From contig JAZNGF010000049.1 of the NCBI GenBank assembly GCA_045576295.1, positions 62,001-126,000 on the forward strand: a stretch of 64,000 nt of DNA. The letters are read 5' to 3'. This DNA comes from CAVALG01 sp045576295 (GTDB lineage Bacteria; Bacillota; Clostridia; Oscillospirales; Acutalibacteraceae). Both the position numbers and the translations under genes were made by a program. How positions within the stretch are numbered: the stretch's first letter is position 1; the number at the start of each line of letters is the position of its first letter. This document shows, in pieces, positions 1 through 7,558 of the stretch. Below the pieces are notes generated by a model, which saw only the letters and a list, made by a program, of their open reading frames with translations, made no database searches and was not told where the DNA came from.

Positions 1-840
1 AATTTGCGATTTTTCAAATGGCTCTTCCATTTCTTCAAATGCCTGCAATATGCGCAGGTCGTTCGAGAATTTATATGCGCTTTGAGCAAAGCCCGAAAGC
101 ACCGATAAAATGTAAGAATCAACCTTTCTTGAATAGGTTTGGCCCGAAACCGGAACGCAGGCCTCAAAACCCATATCTTTAGCGATTAAATCTTCAAGTT
201 CGCGAACCTTGGCTTCATCGCCGCCGAAAAGCTCCATAAAGCTTGCCTGAGTACCGGTTGTTCCCTTTGAGCCCAAAAGCTTTAATTTAGAAAGCTGATA
301 TTCCATGTTTTCAACATCGGAAACTAACTCGTTTATCCAAAGGGTTGCTCTTTTTCCAACAGTTGTTAACTGTGCAGGCTGTAAATGGGTGTATGCAAGG
401 CAGGGCATTGCCTTGTATTTTTCGGCAAAATCCGAAAGGTTTTTTATAACCTTAACCGCCTTTTTCAAAACTATCTTTGAAGCCTCGCGAAGGATAATAA
501 CATCGGTGTTATCGCCAACATAGCAGCTTGTTGCGCCTAAGTGAATGATAGGCTCTGCCTTGGGGCACTGAACGCCATAGGCGTAAACATGGCTCATAAC
601 ATCGTGCCTAACCTGCTTTTCGCGCGCTTCAGCAACATCATAGTTAACATTATCTTTGTTTGCTTCAAGCTCGGCAATCTGCTCATCGGTAATGTTAAGC
701 CCTAACTTCTGTTCGGCGCGGGCAAGTGATATCCACAGCCTTCTCCAGGTGCGGAATTTGAAATCAGCCGAAAATACGCCCTGCATTTCGGGGCTTGCAT
801 AACGGGTTGATAAAGGTGAAACATAGGAAGTTTTAGACAT
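1..840 (-). CDS. purB: Adenylosuccinate lyase, N-terminal part (runs off the window)
   Basis: This enzyme cleaves adenylosuccinate to AMP and SAICAR to AICAR, both releasing fumarate, in cytosolic purine synthesis. The reading frame starts at an ATG at 840 and stays open to base 1, giving about 280 residues of a family that is usually 430-480 long. Fumarase/aspartase-superfamily signatures are visible: RHDVM near residue 80 and HLGATS near residue 100, a substrate-contacting loop. Upstream on the minus strand is an AAGGAG-like ribosome site. nth lies 41 bp upstream in the same direction. The C-terminal signature loop is outside the window, so completeness cannot be judged. Confidence 0.93.
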   Translation of the reverse strand, partial: MSKTSYVSPLSTRYASPEMQGVFSADFKFRTWRRLWISLARAEQKLGLNITDEQIAELEANKDNVNYDVAEAREKQVRHDVMSHVYAYGVQCPKAEPIIHLGATSCYVGDNTDVIILREASKIVLKKAVKVIKNLSDFAEKYKAMPCLAYTHLQPAQLTTVGKRATLWINELVSDVENMEYQLSKLKLLGSKGTTGTQASFMELFGGDEAKVRELEDLIAKDMGFEACVPVSGQTYSRKVDSYILSVLSGFAQSAYKFSNDLRILQAFEEMEEPFEKSQI

Positions 841-881
841 TATTTTATCTCCTTATATTTAAAGTTTATTTGTTAAAATAT

Positions 882-1523
882 TTAGCCTATCTTTTTATCG
901 CACACTTCGCTTAAACAGCATTTTTCACAGTAGGCTTTTCTTGCGGTGCACACTGCCCTGCCGTGAAGCACTGTTCGGTGGCAAAAGTCATTAGATTTAT
1001 CGGGCGGAAGGATTTTTCTCATTTCGGTTTCAACCTTAAACGCATCTTTAGTTTTTACAAAACCCATTCGGTTGCATAGCCTTATAAAGTGCGTGTCGGT
1101 AACAATGGCAGGCTTGCCGTAAACATCGCCGCAAACTAAATTCGCAGTTTTCCTTCCAACACCGGGCAGTTTGGTAAGTTCCTCAATAGTGTCGGGTATT
1201 TGGCCGCCGAAATCTTCGGTTATCATTTTGCCGATGCCTAAAAGATCCCTTGCCTTGGTTTTATATAACCCGCAGGATTTTATAAGTTCTTCAATGTCTT
1301 CAAGTGGGCCTTTAGCGAATGCTTCGGCAGTTGGAAAACGCTCAAAAAGCTTTGGGGTTACTAAATTAACCCTTGCATCGGTGCACTGCGCCGAAAGGCG
1401 AGTTGCAATTAATAGCTGAAGCGCGTTTTCACTATTTAGCGAGCATATAGCATCAGGGTATTCTGCCTCGAAAAGCTCAGTCGCCCTTGCAGCCTTTTCG
1501 CGCTTTTCCTTCAATGTTTTCAT
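882..1523 (-). CDS. nth: Endonuclease III, DNA glycosylase/AP lyase
   Basis: Excises oxidised pyrimidines and cleaves the abasic site in base-excision repair. The helix-hairpin-helix LPGVGRKTANLV carries the catalytic Lys (about residue 125), VTDTH carries the catalytic Asp (about 143), and the C terminus has the 4Fe-4S spacing C-x6-C-x2-C-x5-C. I use the ATG at 1523 because AAAGGTGG lies 6 bp upstream of it. An in-frame ATG ten codons earlier (1553) has no ribosome site. The protein is 213 residues, normal for the family. It is transcribed toward purB and divergently from dinB, so two repair genes flank one intergenic region. Confidence 0.95.
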   Translation of the reverse strand: MKTLKEKREKAARATELFEAEYPDAICSLNSENALQLLIATRLSAQCTDARVNLVTPKLFERFPTAEAFAKGPLEDIEELIKSCGLYKTKARDLLGIGKMITEDFGGQIPDTIEELTKLPGVGRKTANLVCGDVYGKPAIVTDTHFIRLCNRMGFVKTKDAFKVETEMRKILPPDKSNDFCHRTVLHGRAVCTARKAYCEKCCLSEVCDKKIG

Positions 1524-1649
1524 ATAATGCCACCTTTGGTTAAACCTAACCATTAATATATTAATTATATTACATTTTCACCCCTCATTCAACACCATTT
1601 ATACATAATTTTCACTTTACAATTAAATTTAGGTGTGCTAAAATATAAT

Positions 1650-1663
1650 CGAACATTTGTTCT
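1650..1663 (+). promoter_or_regulatory. SOS box (LexA operator) in front of dinB
   Basis: The sequence CGAACATTTGTTCT matches the Gram-positive LexA consensus CGAAC-N4-GTTCG in both half-sites apart from the last base. It ends 15 bp before the preferred dinB start, where an SOS operator belongs for a Y-family polymerase gene. The assignment is by match and position. Confidence 0.75.
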
Positions 1664-1678
1664 TTGGGGGTTGGCTTT

Positions 1679-2914
1679 TTGGATAGAATAATTTTACATT
1701 GCGATTTTAATAATTTCTTTGCGTCGGTTGCCTGCCTTGACGATGAAAGCCTAAAGGGCAAGCCCGTTGCCGTATGCGGAAGCACTGAACAGCGGCACGG
1801 CATAGTTTTAGCTAAAAATGAATTGGCCAAAAGCTGTGGTGTTAAAACCGGCGAAGCCATTTGGCAAGCAAAAATTAAATGCCCCGATATGGTAACGGTG
1901 GCACCTGATTTTAATAGGTATATGCATTTTTCAAAACTCGCTCGAGAAATATTCCTCGATTTTACCGATCGAGTTGAAGCCTTTAGCATTGATGAAAGCT
2001 GGCTTGATGTTACGGGCAGCACAAGGCTTTTTGGCAGTGGTAAAAAAATTGCCGACACTTTAAGGCAAAAAATCAAAGAAAATTTAGGGCTTACCGTGTC
2101 GGTTGGGGTTAGTTTTAATAAGGTGTTTGCAAAAATCGGGTCTGATTACAAAAAGCCCGATGCCACAACGGTTATAACCCGCGAAAATTTCAAAAATATG
2201 CTTTGGGGGTTGCCTGCCTGCGCAATGCTGGGCGTTGGCCCAAACACCGAAAAGCGCTTAAATTCCTTAGGCATATTCACAATCGGTGATATAGCAGGTA
2301 CATCGCCCGATGTTTTATCATCAAAGTTATATAAACCGGGTTTATCGCTTTGGAACTATGCAAACGGCAACGATGTTTCGCCCGTGCTTTCAAGCGAAAC
2401 TGTTGTGCCGCCAAAAAGCATAGGCCGCTCGGTAACCTGTTCGCACGATATTGAAGATTTTGCCGAACTGCATGAGCTTTTGTTATTATTATCAGAAGAT
2501 GTTACCGCCCGCCTTCGAAAGTGGGGGTTCACAGCAAACGGAGTGCAGGTTAGCCTTCGCACATTCGACCTTGAAAATTCATCATACCAGTGCACCCTGC
2601 CCCATTCAACCGCCATAACGCAGGTTATAGAACAGGCAGGAATAAACCTTATAAAAGAAAACGGCGGCATAAAAAAGCCGCTTCGTTCGGCAGGTATTCG
2701 CGTTTTTGGCTTAACCGCAGGGAACGATTATCAAATATCAATGCTTGATAACATTGAAAAGCAGAAAAAGCTTGAAAAAATTGAAACTTCTATTGACAAT
2801 ATCAGGAACCGATTTGGGTCAGGCAGCATCTGCCGCGCTGTGTTCCTTAAAAAGCAAGGAGCCGCGGCCGAATTTTCGGCCGCGGAACACCACACTTTTA
2901 AAGCTCTGCCTTAA
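1679..2914 (+). CDS. dinB: DNA polymerase IV, Y-family translesion polymerase
   Basis: Error-prone polymerase that copies past DNA lesions. The protein opens DRIILHCDFNNFFASV, which carries the first catalytic Asp. SIDESWLDVTG near residue 100 carries the Asp-Glu pair, and a helix-hairpin-helix (LGVGPNTEKRL) precedes the little-finger domain. The frame is open from a TTG at 1664, but I prefer the TTG at 1679: GGGGG lies 8 bp upstream, the protein then begins at the usual family position, and the LexA box abuts the upstream codon. The last 20 or so codons contain a perfect GC-rich hairpin. The stop codon overlaps that of pcrA tail to tail. Confidence 0.93.
   Translation: MDRIILHCDFNNFFASVACLDDESLKGKPVAVCGSTEQRHGIVLAKNELAKSCGVKTGEAIWQAKIKCPDMVTVAPDFNRYMHFSKLAREIFLDFTDRVEAFSIDESWLDVTGSTRLFGSGKKIADTLRQKIKENLGLTVSVGVSFNKVFAKIGSDYKKPDATTVITRENFKNMLWGLPACAMLGVGPNTEKRLNSLGIFTIGDIAGTSPDVLSSKLYKPGLSLWNYANGNDVSPVLSSETVVPPKSIGRSVTCSHDIEDFAELHELLLLLSEDVTARLRKWGFTANGVQVSLRTFDLENSSYQCTLPHSTAITQVIEQAGINLIKENGGIKKPLRSAGIRVFGLTAGNDYQISMLDNIEKQKKLEKIETSIDNIRNRFGSGSICRAVFLKKQGAAAEFSAAEHHTFKALP
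2862..2885. terminator. Perfect 11-bp GC-rich hairpin inside the end of dinB, likely pcrA terminator
   Basis: CCGCGGCCGAA and TTCGGCCGCGG form an almost loopless inverted repeat within the last dinB codons. Read on the minus strand, downstream of pcrA, it is followed within about 8 bases by CTTTTT, as in an intrinsic terminator. Read on the plus strand, a weaker CTTTT follows 12 bases later. Confidence 0.6.
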
Positions 2915-5322
2915 AGCATTTCAAGCTTTGCAAAGTTCTGCATTATTTTCTTTGTTCCCTTTTCTTCAAAGGCGATTTCTAAAAGTGTGTCATTCCCCAT
3001 GGGAACTGCCGATAAAATCATACCATCGCCAAAGGTTTTATGGCGCACGCGGTCGCCTGATTTAAAGGTACCGCTTGATTGCCCCTTGGTTTTTGTAACA
3101 CTCTGCGCCGCCATATCTTTAAACGATGTAAATGGTTTGTTTTCTCTGCGGTACGCTGGCATACCGCCGCCAAACCCTTGATTAGAACCGCCAAACCCTG
3201 AAAACTTATGCTCGCCGCCGCCCATCATCTGCGCGCGGCTTGTTTTTATTTCGCAAAGTTCTTTTGGGATTTCCTCTAAAAAGCGCGAAGGCAAGTTGCG
3301 GTTTGTTTGGCCGTAAAGCATTCTTGAAAATGCATTTGAAATGGTAAGCCTTTTTCTTGCCCTTGTAATGCAAACATAGGCTAAGCGGCGTTCTTCTTCA
3401 ATTTCAGCCTCGCCGCCGTATATTGATTGATTCCCCGGGAAAATCCCTTCTTCCATGCCAATAAGGAACACATTATCAAACTCAAGCCCTTTTGCTGAGT
3501 GAATTGTCATAAGAATAACGCTGTCGTCTTCTTCGTTATAGCTGTCAATATCGCTAATAAGGGCAACGTTTTCTAAAAATCCTAAAAGCGAGGGGGCTTC
3601 CTCTTCATTTTCATACTGAATTATGCTTGTGCGCAATTCTTCAATATTTTCAATTCTTGCCTGCTCTTCTTCCCCTGCCGCCCTTAACGCCGAAATATAG
3701 CCCGAAACATCTAAGGTTATATCAAGCAACTCGTGAAGCGATAAAGTTTCGGCAGATTCGCTTAAATCATTTATCATTTTAGCGAATTCCATAAGTTTGC
3801 TGGCACTGCGGGATAAAACCGGATAATCAGAAGCTGTTTCAAACACTTCAAAAAGCGGCACACCTAATTGTTCTGAAATTTCAGCCGCACGTGAAATGGT
3901 TGCGTCGCCAATTCCCCTTTTGGGCTCATTAACAATTCTTCTTAACCTAACGCTGTCGTTATGGTTATTAATAACGCTTAAATACGAAACAATATCTTTA
4001 ATTTCCTTGCGCTCAAAGAACCTGTGCCCGCCAACGATTTTATACGAAATGCCCGAACGTGAGAATACATTTTCCATATTCATCGACTGCGCATTAGTGC
4101 GATATAAAACGGCATTATCGGCAAATTTTCCGCCCTCGCGAACATATTTTAGTATTTCATCGGCCACAAATCTTGCCTCGGCCTGCTCATCATTTACTGT
4201 ATTAATCAGTATTTTATCTCCGACGCCCTTGTCGGTCCATAAATTTTTGCCCTTGCGCGCGGTGTTATTAGAAATAACTGCGTTAGCGGCCGAAAGGATA
4301 TTCTGGGTTGAACGGTAGTTTTGTTCAAGGCGTATTACAGTAGCGCCCGGGTAATCATCTTCAAAGTTCAAAATGTTTTCAATTGTGGCTCCCCTAAAAC
4401 GGTAGATGCTCTGGTCGTCATCACCAACAACGCATATATTAGAATTTTTTCTTGCAAGAAGGTTCACAAGAACATACTGCGCATGGTTAGTATCTTGATA
4501 CTCATCAACCATTATGTATTTGAATTTGTTCTGATACTTTTCTAAAACCTCGGGGCAATCTTCAAACAGTTTAACGGTATTGCCTATTAAATCGTCAAAA
4601 TCCATTGCATTTGCGGCTTTTAACGCCTTTTGATATGCGGTGTACACACCCGAAATTTTGCTAAGCCTTATATCGCTTGAGCTTTGCAGTGAATACTCTT
4701 CGGGGCCAATAAGCTGGTTTTTAGCCGAACTGATTTCCGATATTACCGAGCGGACAGGTATAATCTTTTCTTCAATATACTGCTCTTTCATAATCTGCTT
4801 AACAAGGCGCTTTTGATCGTCGGTATCGTATATAGTAAAGTCAGATGTAAAACCTATATTACTGCCATCAAAACGCAAAATTTTCGCGCATATTGAGTGA
4901 AATGTACCTGCGTGCACAGCGTCGCCGTCGCTCACTGCGCGCGATATTCTTTCTTTTAGCTCGTTTGCCGCTTTATTGGTGAAGGTTATGGCAAGTATTT
5001 GCCAAGGCTTTGTGGGGCTTACAGCTAAAACATCAAAATCTGCCACCGCTTCCCTGCCCTCGGCATAGGCTTCGGCAGTTGCCAAAACTGCATCATCAAC
5101 AAAAGCAGGAACTGCATCTGAATTATATGCATCGCCAAATTTTATTAAATTTAAAATTCGGTTAACAAGCACGGTGGTTTTGCCGCTTCCAGCACCTGCA
5201 AGCACCATTACAGGGCCGTTCACAGCGGTTACAGCCTTAAACTGCATATCATTAAGGCGCGAAAAATAATCTCTTATTATGCTCTTTCTGGCCTTTATAA
5301 ATCTATTGTGTAAATCAGTCAT
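2911..5322 (-). CDS. pcrA: UvrD/PcrA-type superfamily 1 DNA helicase
   Basis: 3'-5' helicase for repair and replication restart. Walker A GAGSGKTT lies near residue 45, motif Ia ILAITFTNKAANELK near 108, motif II VDEYQDTNHAQ, motif III GDDDQSIYRFRGA and motif V VFLIGMEEGIFP. The C terminus has the PcrA-type Tudor-like tail beginning GDRVRHKTFGDG. The length (803) is slightly above the usual 720-770, because about 45 acidic and Ala-rich residues sit between motifs I and Ia. It has an AGAGGG ribosome site, and the secG terminator lies between it and secG. Confidence 0.95.
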   Translation of the reverse strand: MTDLHNRFIKARKSIIRDYFSRLNDMQFKAVTAVNGPVMVLAGAGSGKTTVLVNRILNLIKFGDAYNSDAVPAFVDDAVLATAEAYAEGREAVADFDVLAVSPTKPWQILAITFTNKAANELKERISRAVSDGDAVHAGTFHSICAKILRFDGSNIGFTSDFTIYDTDDQKRLVKQIMKEQYIEEKIIPVRSVISEISSAKNQLIGPEEYSLQSSSDIRLSKISGVYTAYQKALKAANAMDFDDLIGNTVKLFEDCPEVLEKYQNKFKYIMVDEYQDTNHAQYVLVNLLARKNSNICVVGDDDQSIYRFRGATIENILNFEDDYPGATVIRLEQNYRSTQNILSAANAVISNNTARKGKNLWTDKGVGDKILINTVNDEQAEARFVADEILKYVREGGKFADNAVLYRTNAQSMNMENVFSRSGISYKIVGGHRFFERKEIKDIVSYLSVINNHNDSVRLRRIVNEPKRGIGDATISRAAEISEQLGVPLFEVFETASDYPVLSRSASKLMEFAKMINDLSESAETLSLHELLDITLDVSGYISALRAAGEEEQARIENIEELRTSIIQYENEEEAPSLLGFLENVALISDIDSYNEEDDSVILMTIHSAKGLEFDNVFLIGMEEGIFPGNQSIYGGEAEIEEERRLAYVCITRARKRLTISNAFSRMLYGQTNRNLPSRFLEEIPKELCEIKTSRAQMMGGGEHKFSGFGGSNQGFGGGMPAYRRENKPFTSFKDMAAQSVTKTKGQSSGTFKSGDRVRHKTFGDGMILSAVPMGNDTLLEIAFEEKGTKKIMQNFAKLEML

Positions 5323-5353
5323 TATTCGATCCCTCTGCCTTTATATGATACAA

Positions 5354-5384
5354 AATAGGCGGCTGCTGATTGCAACCGCCTATT
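5354..5384 (-). terminator. Intrinsic terminator after secG
   Basis: AATAGGCGG pairs with CCGCCTATT, with an inner TGC/GCA extension, and on the minus strand is followed by TTTTG. It lies 26 bp after the secG stop. Confidence 0.75.
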
Positions 5385-5410
5385 AGGCTAACTAAATTTT
5401 TGTTTTGTTA

Positions 5411-5659
5411 TTACTTGTTTAAAGCTATAACGTTTGCAACAATAACAAGAATAAAGAATACTAAAGCAAAATACTTTGTAAACTTTGCTAAGAAAGAATC
5501 AACTGTTCTTGCCTTGTTCTTTGATAAAAATGTATCAGCACCGCCTGAAATAGCGCCTTGAATACCGCTACGGCGACCCTGCTGAAGAATTACAACGGCA
5601 ATTATTGCTATTGAAACAAGTAAAATAACTATACCAATAATAATTTCCCAAGCGTTCAC
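5411..5659 (-). CDS. secG: SecG subunit of the Sec translocon
   Basis: Small accessory subunit of SecYEG that assists SecA-driven export. The 82 residues form two membrane helices (residues about 5-28 and 58-80) around the conserved loop ILQQGRRSGIQGAISGGADTF. I use the GTG at 5659 because GGAGG lies 8 bp upstream. The frame extends to 5704 but without a ribosome site there. It follows the biotin carboxyl-transfer genes with a 72-bp gap and ends at a clear terminator. Small size and topology are normal for the family. Confidence 0.93.
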   Translation of the reverse strand: MNAWEIIIGIVILLVSIAIIAVVILQQGRRSGIQGAISGGADTFLSKNKARTVDSFLAKFTKYFALVFFILVIVANVIALNK

Positions 5660-5731
5660 GTATGTTTCCTCCAAAGTAATCAATCTACCAAGATATGATA
5701 ACACATATTATCACATATTGCAAGCATTTTT

Positions 5732-7129
5732 TTAAACAGTGTGCACATTATCCTTAAAGCTTGAATTTACTGAATCAACACCGTGCTTTTTATCGGCACG
5801 GTTTTTGAAGAATTTTTCAGCAACATTGCCAAACTGCGCGTATGACAGAACATCCTCTTCCTGCTCAGCCCACTTTGCACATTCCTGCTTTAATGTTTCA
5901 AGCTCGGGCTTTAATAAATCAGCAGGGCGGCAATCGATAGGTTCTTCATCACCTATGATTGATTTTCTGAAATCAGGGTCGATATCAACGGGGGTTTTGC
6001 CGTATTCACCGCGAACAACACCCTTAAATTCTTTAGTAACCATTTTGTAGCGCTCGCCGCCAATTACATTAAACACGGCCTGTGTGCCAACGATTTGTGA
6101 CGATGGTGTTACAAGCGGCGGGTATCCACAATCTTTACGCACGCGCGGAACTTCGGCAAGAACCTCAGAAAGCTTGTCTTGCTTGCCTGCCTGTTTAAGC
6201 TGCGAAACAAGGTTCGAAAGCATTCCGCCGGGAACCTGATAGATAAGCGCTTTGGCATCAGCCTTTAACATTTTCGGGTCGAGAAGGCCTTCTTTAATGT
6301 ATTTCTCTCTTAATGTGTCAACATATTTTGCAATTTCGTTAAGTGCTTCAAGGTTAAGGCCGGTGTCGAACTCGGTTCCCTGTAAAGCGGCAACCATAGA
6401 TTCGGTTGCAGGGTGCGATGTGCCTAAAGCCATCGGCCCCATTGCGGTGTCAACAACATCAGCGCCGGCTTCAATAGCCTTTAAAAGAACCATTGAACCA
6501 AGGCCCGAAGTTGAATGGCTGTGAACCTGAACGGGGATTTTAATAGTTTCTTTCAAAGCCTTAACAAGGTTATAGGTTTCATATGGGGTAAGAAGTGCCG
6601 CCATATCCTTAATGCATATAGAATCAGCACCCATATTTTCAAGTTTCTTTGCGTAATCGGTGTAATATTTAATATCGAATACAGGGCCTGTTGTGTAAGA
6701 AAATGCAGCCTGAACGTGCGCCTTTTCCTTCTTTGCGGCATTAATTGATGTTTCAAGGTTTCTGGTATCGTTAAGAGCATCGAATATTCTTAAAATGTCA
6801 ATACCGTTTGCAACCGATTTTTGAACAAAATATTCAACAACATCGTCGGCATAATGCCTGTAGCCTAACATATTCTGGCCCCTGAAAAGCATCTGCAATT
6901 TAGTGTTAGGGCATAACTTACGTATTGTGCGAAGCCTGTCCCATGGGTCTTCATTTAAAAATCTTAAACAAGAATCAAATGTTGCGCCGCCCCAGCATTC
7001 AAGTGAATGAAATCCGATTTTATCAAGCTCGGGTAAAATAGGAAGCATTTCATCGGTTGTCATTCTGGTGGCAATAAGCGACTGATGCGCATCGCGCAGT
7101 AATGTTTCGGTAATTCCAACTTTAGCCAT
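5732..7129 (-). CDS. OadA/5S-type biotin carboxyltransferase (pyruvate/oxaloacetate)
   Basis: This family moves CO2 between biotin and pyruvate/oxaloacetate in a DRE-TIM barrel. RDAHQSL near residue 13 carries the metal-binding Asp, SICIKDMAALL near 170 the Lys that is carbamylated in 5S and PYC, and VHSHSTSG near 200 the metal-binding His pair. The C-terminal PYC/OADA helical domain is present, but no fused biotin domain: the carrier is the separate gene upstream. At 465 residues it matches the stand-alone alpha subunit. No OadB membrane pump is nearby, so a soluble transcarboxylase-like complex is as likely as oxaloacetate decarboxylase. Family confidence is high, exact reaction moderate. 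Confidence 0.88.
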   Translation of the reverse strand: MAKVGITETLLRDAHQSLIATRMTTDEMLPILPELDKIGFHSLECWGGATFDSCLRFLNEDPWDRLRTIRKLCPNTKLQMLFRGQNMLGYRHYADDVVEYFVQKSVANGIDILRIFDALNDTRNLETSINAAKKEKAHVQAAFSYTTGPVFDIKYYTDYAKKLENMGADSICIKDMAALLTPYETYNLVKALKETIKIPVQVHSHSTSGLGSMVLLKAIEAGADVVDTAMGPMALGTSHPATESMVAALQGTEFDTGLNLEALNEIAKYVDTLREKYIKEGLLDPKMLKADAKALIYQVPGGMLSNLVSQLKQAGKQDKLSEVLAEVPRVRKDCGYPPLVTPSSQIVGTQAVFNVIGGERYKMVTKEFKGVVRGEYGKTPVDIDPDFRKSIIGDEEPIDCRPADLLKPELETLKQECAKWAEQEEDVLSYAQFGNVAEKFFKNRADKKHGVDSVNSSFKDNVHTV

Positions 7130-7151
7130 CTAAAGGAACCTCACTTATAAA

Positions 7152-7532
7152 TTACTTTAAATACATTAATACTTTGCCTGAATCAACAGTTTCGCCTGTG
7201 CTTACATTAACAGAAGACACAACACCGTCGTTCGGGGCAAAAATTTCGTTTTCCATTTTCATTGCTTCTAATATAAGCAAAACATCGCCCTTTTTAACCT
7301 GCTGGCCGGCAGCCACCGGGATTTTAAGAACAGTGCCGGTCATGGGGCATTCAATTGGGCTGCCTTCGCCTGCGGCAGGAGCGGCAGCGGGAGCCGGAGC
7401 GGCGGGAGCTGCTGCGGGTGCAGGTGCAGCCACAGGAGCCGCTGCTACAGGAGCTACAGCAGAAGTTGCGCCAAGTTCTTCAACCTGAACATCGTATGCT
7501 TTTCCGTTAACGGTAATTCTTAAATTTTTCAT
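7152..7532 (-). CDS. Biotin carboxyl carrier protein
   Basis: Carries carboxyl groups on biotin between the two neighbouring carboxyltransferases. The C-terminal 75 residues form a biotinyl domain with the target EAMKMENEI, whose central Lys (about residue 92) is biotinylated. The N terminus is a short strand (LRITVNGKAYDVQVEE), typical of OadA-tail and 1.3S carriers. Between them is a flexible Ala/Pro linker of about 30 residues. At 126 residues it is close to the 1.3S carrier of propionibacterial transcarboxylase. It sits 22 bp upstream of the OadA-like gene and 26 bp downstream of the carboxyltransferase gene, so the three are one transcription unit. Confidence 0.92.
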   Translation of the reverse strand: MKNLRITVNGKAYDVQVEELGATSAVAPVAAAPVAAPAPAAAPAAPAPAAAPAAGEGSPIECPMTGTVLKIPVAAGQQVKKGDVLLILEAMKMENEIFAPNDGVVSSVNVSTGETVDSGKVLMYLK

Positions 7533-7558
7533 AATCGTAATCTCCTTAATGAATCACT

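Noticed and set aside
7174..7488. Plus-strand Gly/Ala-rich open frame opposite the biotin carrier
   Set aside because: It is the mirror of the Ala/Pro linker of the carrier protein, so the composition is a by-product.
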